Source: Torymus aiolomorphi (taxonomy: Eukaryota; Arthropoda; Insecta; Hymenoptera; Torymidae). From it: a DNA stretch of 64,000 bases. Positions 12,342-23,689 of the stretch are shown piece by piece; the stretch's first letter is position 1; each line of letters begins with the position of its first letter. The notes beneath the pieces are model-generated. The model had not been told where the DNA came from and searched no databases. It saw only the letters and a list, made by a program, of their open reading frames with translations. The translations under genes and the position numbers were made by a program. The stretch is from the NCBI GenBank assembly GCA_036365515.1, contig CM070874.1, positions 113,629,235 to 113,693,234 of the forward strand, written 5' to 3'.

Positions 12342-13836
12342 GGGAGACTGGGGTAAAACCGAATACTTTTTGGAAATTGTTTATTAAAAATAGATAACAA
12401 AATAATAACAATATTTAATACTAGTATTGTTTTTAGTTTACATTCAGGTAACTGAAAATCGACTTGGTTAACCAAAAAAATATTTGTATAAAATGTGATT
12501 AGAAATTTACGAAAGTATCCGATTTTACCCCATAAAAAAATTGTCGGGGTAAAACCGGATACTTTCATTGTTCATTCCAAAATGAATTTTAAGCGGTATT
12601 CGGTATTCTAGAAATAATACAAAGATGTAAAAACGTTGTTTAATGAAGAAATCTTTTATTAATAATTATAAATTAACGTTTTTTTATAAAAAATCGCTAA
12701 AGCCATATTTTCTTCTAACCAGCTTTGCTGGGAATACTTTCTAACATATTTTCGCATTTCTATATCAAAAATCAAATAAATTTTATATGTATAATGTATG
12801 AACAGCTCACTAAATGTCTATTATTATTTTATTTTATCATTACATAAAAGAAAAGAGCAAATAAGCTATCCAGTTTTAGCCCAACCTAAAGTATCCGATT
12901 TTACCCCAAAGTTCGAAAAAAAAAAGTAATTATTCATTTTTTGCAATTAAAAGTAAAATTGAGTAACGAAATTACTCCTACTTATTTATTATAACATAAA
13001 AATAAGGTTATGTAGTTACTAAAAGAATATGTTGCTTATAGGAAGATTAGACGCATTATGACTCTTCGATGAACATAGCGTTGCGAGCTAAGAAATCTTT
13101 GACCATAGAGTCAACGCGAGGCCATTTTTGACATGCCGATCGCATACAAAATGATAATAGGAACATTCTCAAAGAGATACCATCGCTATTATATAGATCG
13201 CACTAGTACCCTGGTGGAAATCCAAAACATTTTCTAACTATTAACTGGCCATTTATATTAGAAACTTGCTATAAAATGGGAATTTCCCTTTTCCAGTTTC
13301 TAGCTCCCGGTGAAACGCTTTTTTCCCTATTATTCGAACATTTAATAGATTGAAAAATAGAATAAGTTTTGCGAAGACAAACACAAGCTTGTTCTTGAGT
13401 ATTTTAAAGTTATTAAAACTGATCAGTTTTTTTAGTCCGGAAATGGCTAGTAGAAGGCCTGTTGTTATGACAAGGAGTGAGAGAGACAAAATCTAATGGC
13501 AATAAATACATTCTACGTAATATCTTCAAAAGGACTACTGAAAATAATGGTTTTTCTGTCTGCTCATATTGTTTATATTTTAGTAAGCTATCAGTTACAG
13601 CTGAATAGCGTCCAATTTAACGTCAATTCTTTAAGTAAACTTAAAACGAAAATTTGGAGGTTATGTCCAATGTATTAAATGTGCGAATAATGGGAGAAAA
13701 AGCGTTTCACCGGGGCCTATTAACTAGCCATTTTTTCTACCTATTTATTGAGATTGTTGGCCATTTCAGATAGACAAATTTCCACCAGGGTAGTAACCGA
13801 GAAATTAAGAATTCCGGTTTTGCCCCAGTATCCGGT
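12342..13836. repeat. Region with repeated GGGGTAAAACCGGATAC motif
   Basis: A 17-bp motif close to GGGGTAAAACCGGATAC recurs in both orientations near 12353 (+), 12517 (-), 12546 (+), 12889 (-) and 13815 (-). The outermost copies, GACTGGGGTAAAACCG and CCGGTTTTGCCCCAGT, face each other as inverted ends. This looks like an old non-autonomous element, later invaded by the element at 13209-13790. The superfamily is not determined. Confidence 0.5.
13209..13790. mobile_element. Foldback MITE, CCCTGGTGGAAAT ends, TA duplication
   Basis: The ends are CCCTGGTGGAAAT and its inverse, with TA on both sides (flanks even read TAGTA on each side). Internal inverted segments such as GGTGAAACGCTTTTTTCCC near 13310 and its complement near 13695 pair with each other. 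TA targets are typical of the Tc1/mariner superfamily. It has no coding capacity. Confidence 0.75.
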
Positions 13837-13839
13837 TTA

Positions 13840-14190
13840 ACAATTTATAGAATCTATTGGAATTACTTTTTTGGTAACATGTAATTGTTTGCATGTAAAT
13901 TGTTGTAATCGCAATATAACTTTAACCACGCAACGATTAATCCTGATCAAAATAAAAGCAATTGCGACAAGTTCGCAAGCGTTCGAGCTCCACAATGCTT
14001 GAAACCGTCATATTCACGTAAACCCGCAACAATTTCATTCGCGCCACCTCCATACCCGCGCTTCACTCTCTCTCTCTCTCACATTATTGTTAATAAAATG
14101 AGCCACAAATGAATTCGGCGTTCTCCCATGTATACGCACAGGCACCCACACTTCACTCCACTCACACCCTACAACCACTCTACCTCTCTT

Positions 14191-14237
<47 letters not shown>

Positions 14238-14536
14238 CCGGCGCTCTCAAGACAGACGGAGCGAAAGCTCGCTGCCCGGTAATTGAGAATGTTTCGGAAA
14301 GTTTTCGCCCTCGTGCGCGCGCGCTCGCTCGATCTCACTTACTCACTGTACGAGCACCGCGTACAGTTTCAAAACACGCGCGGCGAGCGAGAGCGCGCAC
14401 GCGCGTAAATCGAGCTGCCGGACTCGAGCTATACACAGCAGCAAAGTTTCGCGTGAGCGCGAAAACGCATAGCGTCGCCGCGACGGCCTGTGTATATATC
14501 GGCGTTGTATTATACTGGCGTTTGAAAGGGAGGAAC

Positions 14537-14582
<46 letters not shown>

Positions 14583-16953
14583 AGTGACCGGCGTGCGTGC
14601 GATTAACGGATTTCAGCGAGACGAGGGAAAGGGAGTTCGGGAATTCGAGAGGGAGGGTTTAGGAAGGGGTTTTCTTGAACAAAGGGAATTTTTGGAAATG
14701 TCTATTATGGTAAGCGAGGGAAAATAAGACAGAAGTTCGTTTAAGGTGAGGTTTCAGCTAATTAAGTTAACATAATTGTGGTACATATTCTTTTAAATAT
14801 ATAAAAAATGGTATATTTCTAAAAGTTTGAGTGAGTGTGTTAAAAATTGATGGTCAGAAAACTTTGAAAATTGAATAATTGTATTATATCTTCTTAAGAA
14901 TAAGTATTTTAAAATAGTTAATACTTTGGATTCGCAACATCCATTTTTTTACTACTTTAACATTGTCTGATTTTGATTCAAATGTTGTTTTTTCCTTATT
15001 TACTTTAAAAAACCGATATTTACAAACGCTGATTTTATATGATCTGTATTTAAACAGTTCATACGAACGTTCTGTTCATTTAAAAAACTTTAACATCTTC
15101 TTCAATTTAATTAATGTTCCTAACATACTTTAGCTCTATATTTTTCACCCTCTTTCAAACTCAGCATTTTATTCTTCCGAAGCCACTACTTTATCCCTGT
15201 TCATCCCGAATCGGAAATCCAAATGCCGCTAATTCAAAGCAAACAAACACCGCAATTCCACTGGCCTTCGTTCTCCCCCCTCTCTCTTTCTCTCTTGCAC
15301 ACACCCTATAACATCTAACCTCGAGCTTTAAAGCTCTACTGTACTTCCGCGCAACCTACATCCCCTTACTCTCGCTAAAGAAGCCAGCAGCAGAAGCAAC
15401 GTCGAACCCCTGCCGCTGTAAAACACGTGAAAAAAGAGACACACGAGCGCAGGAGAGAAAGAAGAAAGGAAAAAAGAGAGAAAGACACAACGAACGTGTA
15501 TCGCGCGATGCGCCGAAGCTGTGTGTATGTGTGTGCGCGGCGGGTTCAATCAAGCGTGCACAATACGTACTACAGCACCGTTAATTGGATCGGGCCTCGC
15601 GCACTTTACGACGCAATCGACGCGAATTATCCGCCGCCGCCCCCGCGCACAACAAGCTGCACATCGCGCGAGCTGCTTTTCGAGAGTGCAGCGCGCGCGA
15701 CATTACGGCCGAGCTGCGAGGGGGGGGGGGGGGGGGGCGAGCCTTGCCGAGAAGAAATTTAAGTGCCTGGCAGTCTTATTTTCCCGCGGCGCGAGAGTTC
15801 TTTCGCGGATTTATCGGCCCCGGGGATATAAACATTGGCAAACTCCTGAGGTCGTTCGTGGGCTATTTTATAAGGCGCGTGCTCGGGATTAAATGTATTT
15901 GAATGATCGGAGTGATTGGAGTTGAACGAAGTGGATGGTTATTATAGTAGCTGTTACGAGGAAGGTTGCTGTACTTTCGGATGTGTATGAGTATGAAATT
16001 TGTTTTAACGAATGTTTATTTATGATTTTAATTACATCTGAATCTATATACAATGGTGTGTTATCCATATGACTTATGGAGTTTGTCGGCTGGGACAATC
16101 ATTTTTTTAAGCTTGAATCATAAGAAAAATTTTAAACATTGTTATATTCAAAAACTTCTCAATCACCTAAGCATATAGACATGGTAAACACTATTTTTTT
16201 AACACTGAATGCAAAGCTCGATTCCCCATATCTGAATAGTGTACAGCAATAAATTATATTTGCATAAAGTGCGGAAAGTAAATTTTTTGCGTATTGGCGC
16301 CAAAAATATGCAGTTTGCACATGATAAAGAAGCGCGAAAAATCAACAATTGCACGTCGATACACGAATGCCAATTAATTTATTTTAAGCAGCCACATACA
16401 GATGACCGTATCAAAATCCGCAAAACATTTCGATAACTTTAAAGAACGGGCTGAATTAAAAAAATGTTCTCCCAAGAAATCAACGTTAGAAATCCAGGCT
16501 CATCAGCCGTTGTCTTTCGACGGGAGAGTGGAAGCTGTTCGAGTGCATCGAGAAACGAGCGCACTCATCATTGACGAGCGCCCGGGCAATGAGGATTCCC
16601 GGAGCTTTATAGGATCGCCGCTATACCTACCTCTCCTCTCTCCTTTTCCCTCGAAGAAAACCTTTAACGCACGTCGATGGTCTCTATAGTCTTCCTCGAG
16701 GCACGTATAACGCGGCAGCGCGGCGCGGTTACGGCGTCGGCCGCGCCGCGGCACGTTTATACGACCGCGCGAGCGAGGAAATGAAGGGCCGGAGCGCCGC
16801 TGAATGGATGATCCGGGAGAAGAAGAGAGAGAAAGAGAGAGGGAGAGAGAGAGAGAAAGGGAGGAGAATTTCTTTCCCTCGAAAAAAAGAAGAGGTGGTG
16901 GTATCGGATCGTCAATGCAATACACTTATTGCCCTCGTATAAAGTTGCCTTCG

Positions 16954-17019
<66 letters not shown>

Positions 17020-17447
17020 CATCCTCGGCGCGAGTTCACGTGGCTTTTATTTTGTTGTCTTATTTAGCGAAAGCTGCTGCGGTAGCTACTGCAGATGGTC
17101 GAGTTGCGAATGTGTGATAAGATGATGGTTTCTAAAATGCTCGTGAGATGGATGGACTGAAAAGAATGTCTACTGGGCTGCATACTTTAAGAATTGACTT
17201 CAGATCGTTGGTATAATTTTAGTTTGAAGACTTGTTTAACTAGCAATGTTTCCGAAAATCTCTAATTGATACGATGGGGTAATGACAATATTTAAATATA
17301 AGTAGACATACATTTCTGTAAAGTTAATTCATTTTTCTCACAGTTACGAGGTAAGAAACACGATTTCGATCATTGGGGAAGTTCAGGTCTTACCATAATT
17401 TAAAAAATCGAAAGATTTTCGTATCCGTCAGATATATACCTATTATA
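13840..17447. other. No gene recognised; CpG-rich patches and microsatellites
   Basis: Holds CT/GA runs at 14193-14236, 14540-14580 and 16961-17016, a poly-G run (15721-15737) and CpG-rich patches near 14270-14520, 15500-15850 and 16560-16800. These may be regulatory DNA or a 5' non-coding region, but no TATA-plus-exon arrangement is convincing. Overlapping frames near 15430-15900 occur in all phases, which argues against coding. Confidence 0.45.
16961..17016. repeat. (CT)n microsatellite
   Basis: Uninterrupted CT run following a GA-rich purine tract at about 16822-16865. Confidence 0.95.
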
Positions 17448-18039
<592 letters not shown>

Positions 18040-18136
18040 TAATTAAAATTATCTATACGTTATATATTTCTGAAATGAATTAAAATCAAATCAAATAATG
18101 AATTATAAATTATACAGTTTTATTTTATGTTTTCAG

Positions 18137-19361
18137 TTTTCAAATGATGATACAAATGTGCATGGTAAATCTGGATATTTAATTGTTGACTATTTTCTAA
18201 ACCTAATGTTGGGTATTATGAAGTAAATTATAATTCTCATAATCAAATAGGTGTCAGCCGTACGCAATACACTAATATTCACGGTGTACGTCAAAGTACT
18301 AATGACGCTTTTTGAGACCTATTCGCGGAAGGCGTCCCAATTTAACTATAGAAACCGAAGCCTACGTTACGAAAGTTATTATAAACAAGGTACTTATCGA
18401 GGCGTGCTGAATATAAATCGAAAAATAAATCTATTACAAAAGTATTTGCAAGAAAAGAAGTGATCGCCTCTGCTGGTTCTTATAATTAACATAAATTTCT
18501 AATGTTATCAGGTATTGGTCCAGCTGAAAAATTGAAAGAAGCAAAAAGAAAAATTATTAAAAAATTGTCAGTTGGACATAGTCTTCATAATCATGCAGAT
18601 TTTGTACGCACCTGGTTTGCTTTACCAAAAAATTTGTCAACGTTAAAATCTGGTAGAGAACTTCTTAATGATGTCGTATACTGGCTAAATACTCACGAAG
18701 GTCCAATGCCAGCGATAACTGCACACACCGTAGTATTTTCTCAAACAAAATTCGAAAATCGATCAGGAGTATGTTCATGTTGGATTTATATACGAAAATT
18801 TTATGACAAATGCTAAGGACGCTAGGCAACTTAAATACTTTCCAGGTTTATTCTATGATAGAGTTAATATCGTAGTCATTCTTCTTAACCCAAAAAGTCG
18901 TGGTTCTGTAAGACTGAATAAAACTGATCCTATATACATAGCCCTCCATTGATTAAGCAAAATTATTTAACACATCCTGAAGATATGAACAGAATAATTG
19001 AAGGCGCACCAAAATTAGAGATGTTTTTGAGACTCAAACATTCAAACAATACGGCTTAAAAGAACTGAGAACACCTGTAGCAAAATATGATCAATTTGAA
19101 TTTGGCAGTGCGGAATATCATAAATGTCTTGCTCCAATCTTTATTGAAACATTTCATCATCCAGTAGGAACATGTAAGATGGGATGTCAAAAAGATTCTA
19201 GCACAGTTGATTTTCGATTAAAAGTACATGGAATCAGATGATTAAGAGTTGTTGATGCATCTATTATGCCATTAATAACTAAAGGAAATATTAATCCAGC
19301 GGTAATAATGATAGCTGAAAAAGCTAGTGATATGATCAAAAAGGACTGGCTAAATAAATAA
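18137..19361 (+). pseudogene. GMC oxidoreductase pseudogene (exon-3 remnant)
   Basis: Plus-strand sequence is homologous along its whole length to exon 3 of the intact GMC gene at 38525-39811. Recognisable blocks in order: 'GKSGYLIVDY', 'NQIGVSRTQYTNIHGVRQST' (from about 18243), '[16 protein letters not shown]' (18503), '[11 protein letters not shown]', '[13 protein letters not shown]' (18892), 'EDMNRIIEGA', '[11 protein letters not shown]' (19151) and '[11 protein letters not shown]' to the final stop at 19359-19361. Several frameshifts and stops break it. An intact-looking splice acceptor (TTTTCAG, ending 18136) still precedes it, so it is a genomic duplicate rather than a processed copy. 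No exon 1 or 2 equivalent was found upstream, where a pogo-like element sits. The catalytic His block survives although the gene is dead. Confidence 0.9.
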
Positions 19362-19564
19362 TAATAGTCTGAGATTACATTATTTTCTAAATCATCCATA
19401 AAAATTCAATATTTATTAGGTATATGTTTCAAAATTGTGTCTTGTTCAATATGACTTTTGTTAGCTAAAAAATATTTATCTACGATACTCTTGACATATT
19501 AAGAATAATAATTCGTACGATCAAATTTTAAGTTTCGTTAAATTGCTCTAGAAACATGATTAGA

Positions 19565-19646
19565 GGTGTTAGAAGTTTGAATCACATGATTTTAGAAAAT
19601 GGCTGTATGGATGTGTGTGTATGGATTGATATGTGTGTGTGCGCGT

Positions 19647-19683
<37 letters not shown>

Positions 19684-19731
19684 GCGAAGTTAGCGCGACA
19701 CCTAAACAAATTTAACTCCGTAATAGAACGC
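19565..19731. repeat. Dispersed repeat with (GT)n core
   Basis: The lead-in 'catgattttagaaaatggct' followed by 'gtatggatgtgtgtgt' and a GT run is shared with 25347-25515 ('catgatttttgaaaaatgtc', 'tgtatggatgtatgtgtg'). The microsatellite therefore travels as part of a mobile or dispersed unit. The family is not identified. Confidence 0.6.
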
Positions 19732-20099
19732 ATAATTCGTCGAGTGAGAAGAAAAAGGTTCTACCTCGGCGAAGCGCGTGAAAAGTTTCTATTTCAGACG
19801 AGCACATAAAACTGTTCCATCTCAGCGAAGTACGTGAAAATGTTCTATCTCAGCTGAGCGCGTAAGAAAGTTCTATCTCGGGGAAGCGCATGAAAAGGTC
19901 CTATCTCAGCTGAGCGCGTCAGAAGGTTCCATCTCGCAGCTGTAAAAGATACGAGATGGCACATTCTTACCCACTCATATGGAATAGGATCTTTTCACAC
20001 GCTTCGCCGAGATGGAACCTCTTACGCGCTCGTCGGAAATATAACCTTTTCACGCGCTTCGCCGAGATAGAACCTTTTTCTTCCCACCCGACGAATTAT
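19732..20099. repeat. 28-bp tandem repeat in a hairpin-forming element
   Basis: About six degenerate copies of a 28-bp unit, roughly GGTTCTATCTCGGCGAAGCG followed by CGTGAAAA, run from about 19758 to 19935. A few further copies follow in inverse orientation (about 19990-20075). The ends ATAATTCGTCG (19732) and CGACGAATTAT (ending 20099) are inverted copies, as are the adjacent AGAAGAAAAAGGTTCTA and its complement. The whole unit can fold on itself. It is probably a non-autonomous mobile element; no gene lies inside. Confidence 0.75.
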
Positions 20100-20458
20100 A
20101 AAAAAACTCAATTTTATGAGCACACTTCGAGATTCATGTTAGTAAAATAATAAAGTTAAAAAATTTTGTAGAATGTCATTTGTAACTAGGGCTCATTTTT
20201 AAGAAATAAATAATACACATTTATAAAAAAATAAACTTATTAAACTATTTATTTTCACTTCTCTAATAAACATTGCATAATATTATTATTCAAATGAAAA
20301 CATTACATGTATTTTGGAATTTATATCAATTCTTCATGCCACAAAATTATATTAATTGATAGATTAGAAATTTAACAATAATTAAAATGTATTATGCTTT
20401 GATAACAACGAAATATTACTGTATAATAAATATACGTTTATGCAATATAATATATTAA

Positions 20459-20688
20459 CCTTTCAGTCACGTAATTCAGTTGTGAAGACACGTTTTTTTG
20501 ACATATATTTGATTATAACAATTATAAACAATTATGGATTGACAAAAAACCATATTCGATTTAAAGTTTAAGTCTTTTACTACCTGAAAATGCAAAAAGG
20601 ATTTTGCATGGAATATAACAAAAAATGATAAAAAAAATGATAAAAAAAAAAGCAGGTGCCGAAATATCGGCTCCTGTGACTGAAAGAG
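20459..20688. mobile_element. TTAA-flanked MITE, 230 bp
   Basis: The ends CCTTTCAGTCAC and GTGACTGAAAGAG are inverted repeats, each bordered by TTAA (20455-20458, 20689-20692). A CCTTT..AGTCAC end with TTAA is typical of piggyBac-type MITEs. The interior is AT-rich and non-coding. Confidence 0.75.
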
Positions 20689-20692
20689 TTAA

Positions 20693-21576
20693 GGTACTAT
20701 TTATTAGTTACAATTATATAGTATGTAAGTGGTGACGTATATTCATTAAGATGACTTGGGCGTTTGGTGCCGTATAAAGTCAGGGACCCACTGGGGGGGG
20801 GGGGGGGGCTAATATTTTTGTAATTTTTTAGTAAACTTATCTGACTTAAGGTAGTTTTGGCGTGCAGCCGTGTCTATGAAAGGCCTCGAGGGACACCAAT
20901 ATTTTTTTTTTTTTGACAAATGACCAGCAAATTTTTATTCACAGTAGTACAATATCATTTACTATATATATGCACTTACTATATGTTATGATAAATAAAA
21001 TTAACCAAAGTGCATGCAATACATATGCGTGTAAAAAGCATGACTTTTGGTTATTTTATGAAATTGAATTTTGTTTTATGAAAAATTATCGATTTTCATG
21101 AAATGACCAGGAAAAATGCTTTTTTTCTCCATAAGAGTATGTTCAAAATTAAATTTTCAAAAAATGTGTCTCTATGGTTTACTTGGTGACCCTACTTAAA
21201 AAAAACACTAACAAACAGCAGTCAATTCGCACTTTCCATAGATATTTTTCTTTTTTCTTACTTATCAATTTTGCTAATTCGTCGAAGCCACCTTAAATTT
21301 TACTAAAAATATCCAAAAGACCAAAATAAACGATAAGTAAAAGAGCCGATAGTGTGCTGAGGATATTTACAGCTTTCAGCGTCAATATCTTTTTTTTTTT
21401 TTATCGTTAACATACAATTATGAAACGATAAACTGTTTACTTCTATAAGACTACTTATTTTAAATAACTCTTTCTAAAATTATATATCTCGTTACTGTGG
21501 TCGTTGACCTTGCGTTTTCTTGATATGGCTGAAAAGTTTAATGTTTAAAAAGTACTTTTGTAGAGTTTCCGAAATA
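20693..21576. other. No gene recognised
   Basis: AT-rich spacer downstream of the P450 gene. It holds a poly-G run of about 15 bases (20795-20809) next to 'gggacccact', poly-T tracts near 20901 and 21391, and nothing with coding character. Confidence 0.5.
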
Positions 21577-21582
21577 TTTATT
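21577..21582 (-). terminator. Candidate poly(A) signal of the P450 gene
   Basis: TTTATT on the plus strand gives AATAAA in the sense of the P450, about 50 bp beyond its stop codon. The position is right for a short 3' UTR. Confidence 0.55.
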
Positions 21583-21630
21583 TTTTGTATACAAAGTCGT
21601 CCAAGACAACTTAAAAAAAACATTTTTAAT

Positions 21631-23139
21631 TTAACTGCGTGATTCGATGGACAACCAAAATCCTCCCTTAGACACTATTGAAAAAACGCCTTTTTCATAT
21701 TCCAGGGGTACGCAAGTCTTCTCGTTGGGCTTCAGATTGAACTTCGACAGCAGAAGGAAAAACAGAATCTTCGTCTCCAGTATAGCAAGTCGATTTCCAA
21801 TGCAAGCCCGGGGCCCGATGCCAAATCCCATATTTTTCGCATCATTGATCGTTACCTTCTTCTGGTAGTACCTGTCTGGATCAAACTTTTCCGGCTCGAC
21901 ATAATACTTCGGATCCAAGTGTATACCTGCCACTGGGATCCATATATTTGTACCCGGACGCGCAACGAAAGGTTTCCCACCTGGCAACGCAGGTGGCAGT
22001 TGGAACGTTTTCGTGCATATTCTGTCGAGGAAGCTGACCTGCGTATGTCGGCGCAGTGTCTCGTTGAAAACAGCGTCTAGGTAAGGCATGTTGTTAACTG
22101 CATCGTAGGCTGGTTTACCGTTGGTCTCCTTCACGACGTCGTCGATTTCCTCCTGCAGCCTCTTCTGCACGTCCGGGTTGATAGCGAGCATGTGCGCCAT
22201 TAAGCACATATGTGTGGAGGTGCTATCGAAGCCACCGAAGTAGAAGATAAACGCATGGGACGTCATCTCCGTGATATTCATCTGTATGTGTTTATTATCC
22301 GCATGACGCGTGTCCATCATGAGCTGCAACATGTCCGGACGTGAGATACCCTTCTCATCCCTCATCGACACGGTCATCTTGATGATGTCGGTGAAAAACC
22401 TGGCTATGTAGGCACGAACGTATTTTACTTTGAAAAACTTCATGAGCTCTGGGAACGATCTAGCCAAGAAAAATTTGGCAGTCATGATGGCGTCGATGGT
22501 GGACGCCTCCTTACCGTAAACATAAAAATCATTTTGTGGATCTTTCAAAGTATTAATGCTAACGCCGAAAGCATAATTGGCCAGGACGTCGTTAGAGTAC
22601 ATAGTAAACATTAATTTTGTATTGACCATTCTGTTATCTTCCGTCTTCTGCTCAGCCAAGTAATTCACAAAATTAGTGGCGTTCTCTGCCATCAGCTGAA
22701 ATATTCCCTTCATTTTGCTGGAGGTGAAAGAGGGCGACAGCACGTTTCTATTTTTCCTCCATCTATCTTTTGACAGGTTAAACAAATTACCACCGAACAA
22801 AGGATCTACACTGTTATCTATGAATGGTCGATGATCCACGAAGCAATCGAAATCCTTGATGGTGACGCTCTTGATGAGTTCGGGATCGCGCAACACAATC
22901 ACTGGCTCCGTAAAGTCGAATGCACCGACGTACTTGGCTTCAGAATGCACATTGTACATTTCCTGAACCAAGTCATTGACGGTCTTTTGCCGGAATATTA
23001 CGCTGCCCATGTTGCCCAACAACGGCCATCCTGGTAGGTAGGGAATACCCAATTCTTCGAAATAGTTCAGCGGTTTTATAAAGTACCAGTACAGTAGACC
23101 GCAAATAATTACTAGCAGAGTCCACAACAACAAATCCAT
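21631..23139 (-). CDS. Cytochrome P450, CYP3 clan, CYP9-like
   Basis: A complete, single-exon microsomal P450 of 502 residues. It would oxidise lipophilic substrates using O2 and electrons from NADPH-P450 reductase at the ER membrane; CYP9-type enzymes are often involved in detoxification, but the substrate here is unknown. Residues 3-20 form a hydrophobic membrane anchor, followed by a proline-rich hinge (GIPYLPGWPLLGN, 31-43). Helix C WRKNR is at 127-131, the I-helix oxygen-binding block GGFDST at 302-307, the K-helix ETLR at 360-363, the PERF-region EPEKFDPDRY at 415-424 and the heme loop FGIGPRACIG at 439-448 with ligand Cys446. 'LSPSFTSSKMKGIFQLM' after helix C favours CYP9 over CYP6. 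The start was chosen at the first ATG (MDLLLW) with A at -3; the open frame extends a few codons further only through TTG. It has normal length and no breaks. It lies on the opposite strand between a GMC pseudogene and an intact GMC gene. Confidence 0.95.
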   Translation of the reverse strand: MDLLLWTLLVIICGLLYWYFIKPLNYFEELGIPYLPGWPLLGNMGSVIFRQKTVNDLVQEMYNVHSEAKYVGAFDFTEPVIVLRDPELIKSVTIKDFDCFVDHRPFIDNSVDPLFGGNLFNLSKDRWRKNRNVLSPSFTSSKMKGIFQLMAENATNFVNYLAEQKTEDNRMVNTKLMFTMYSNDVLANYAFGVSINTLKDPQNDFYVYGKEASTIDAIMTAKFFLARSFPELMKFFKVKYVRAYIARFFTDIIKMTVSMRDEKGISRPDMLQLMMDTRHADNKHIQMNITEMTSHAFIFYFGGFDSTSTHMCLMAHMLAINPDVQKRLQEEIDDVVKETNGKPAYDAVNNMPYLDAVFNETLRRHTQVSFLDRICTKTFQLPPALPGGKPFVARPGTNIWIPVAGIHLDPKYYVEPEKFDPDRYYQKKVTINDAKNMGFGIGPRACIGNRLAILETKILFFLLLSKFNLKPNEKTCVPLEYEKGVFSIVSKGGFWLSIESRS

Positions 23140-23221
23140 GATGAAAAAAAAACGGCGCAATACAGATGAGTAGATGATAAAAGTAAACTGTGTGCACTTC
23201 GTGTGGGTCCGACTATGGGTA

Positions 23222-23275
23222 ACAGGCGACTAGTCGCCTGTAAATCGCGACTCCCCTCAATGGGCACGACTGACA
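23222..23275 (-). promoter_or_regulatory. Candidate P450 initiator and palindrome
   Basis: In the P450 sense a TCAGT initiator-like pentamer (plus strand ACTGA at about 23268-23272) lies about 130 bp before the start codon, with no obvious TATA box. Between them is a perfect 20-bp palindrome, ACAGGCGACTAGTCGCCTGT (23222-23241). It could bind a dimeric factor or form a 5' UTR hairpin. Both roles are inference. Confidence 0.35.
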
Positions 23276-23689
23276 GCTATTCTCTAATCGGTACTCCTAC
23301 TACACTGTCTAGCTGCATATTAGATTTCAGTGTGTTTAAACAGTGTCTTTTTTCCTTTGATTTTAAAAAGGTTAGAATGCAGATATACCTTTGGTAATAT
23401 TTTCAAGAGAATAGAGAATATTATATGAAAAACTTTGACATTACACTGACATAATTGTATGAAAATTTCCTTTGTGAATAATAATTGCACAACTTTACGA
23501 CAAAAAGTCATTATTTCAAAGTTATCGAAATTACAACTATTAAGATTAAAAACTGTAGACAGTAGGTTAGAACCTGCAATAACTAACAACAAAGTCAATA
23601 GTGTGTTTAACAAACACGAAGTATTATAGTTTCTAAGTGTATTTTGAAAATATGTCATTTTAATTGTAACGTTATATCTTAGTTATCCC

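Noticed and set aside
15427..15902. Three overlapping plus-strand frames of more than 100 codons
   Set aside because: They overlap in all phases, include a poly-G-derived glycine run, and show no homology-like blocks or splice support.
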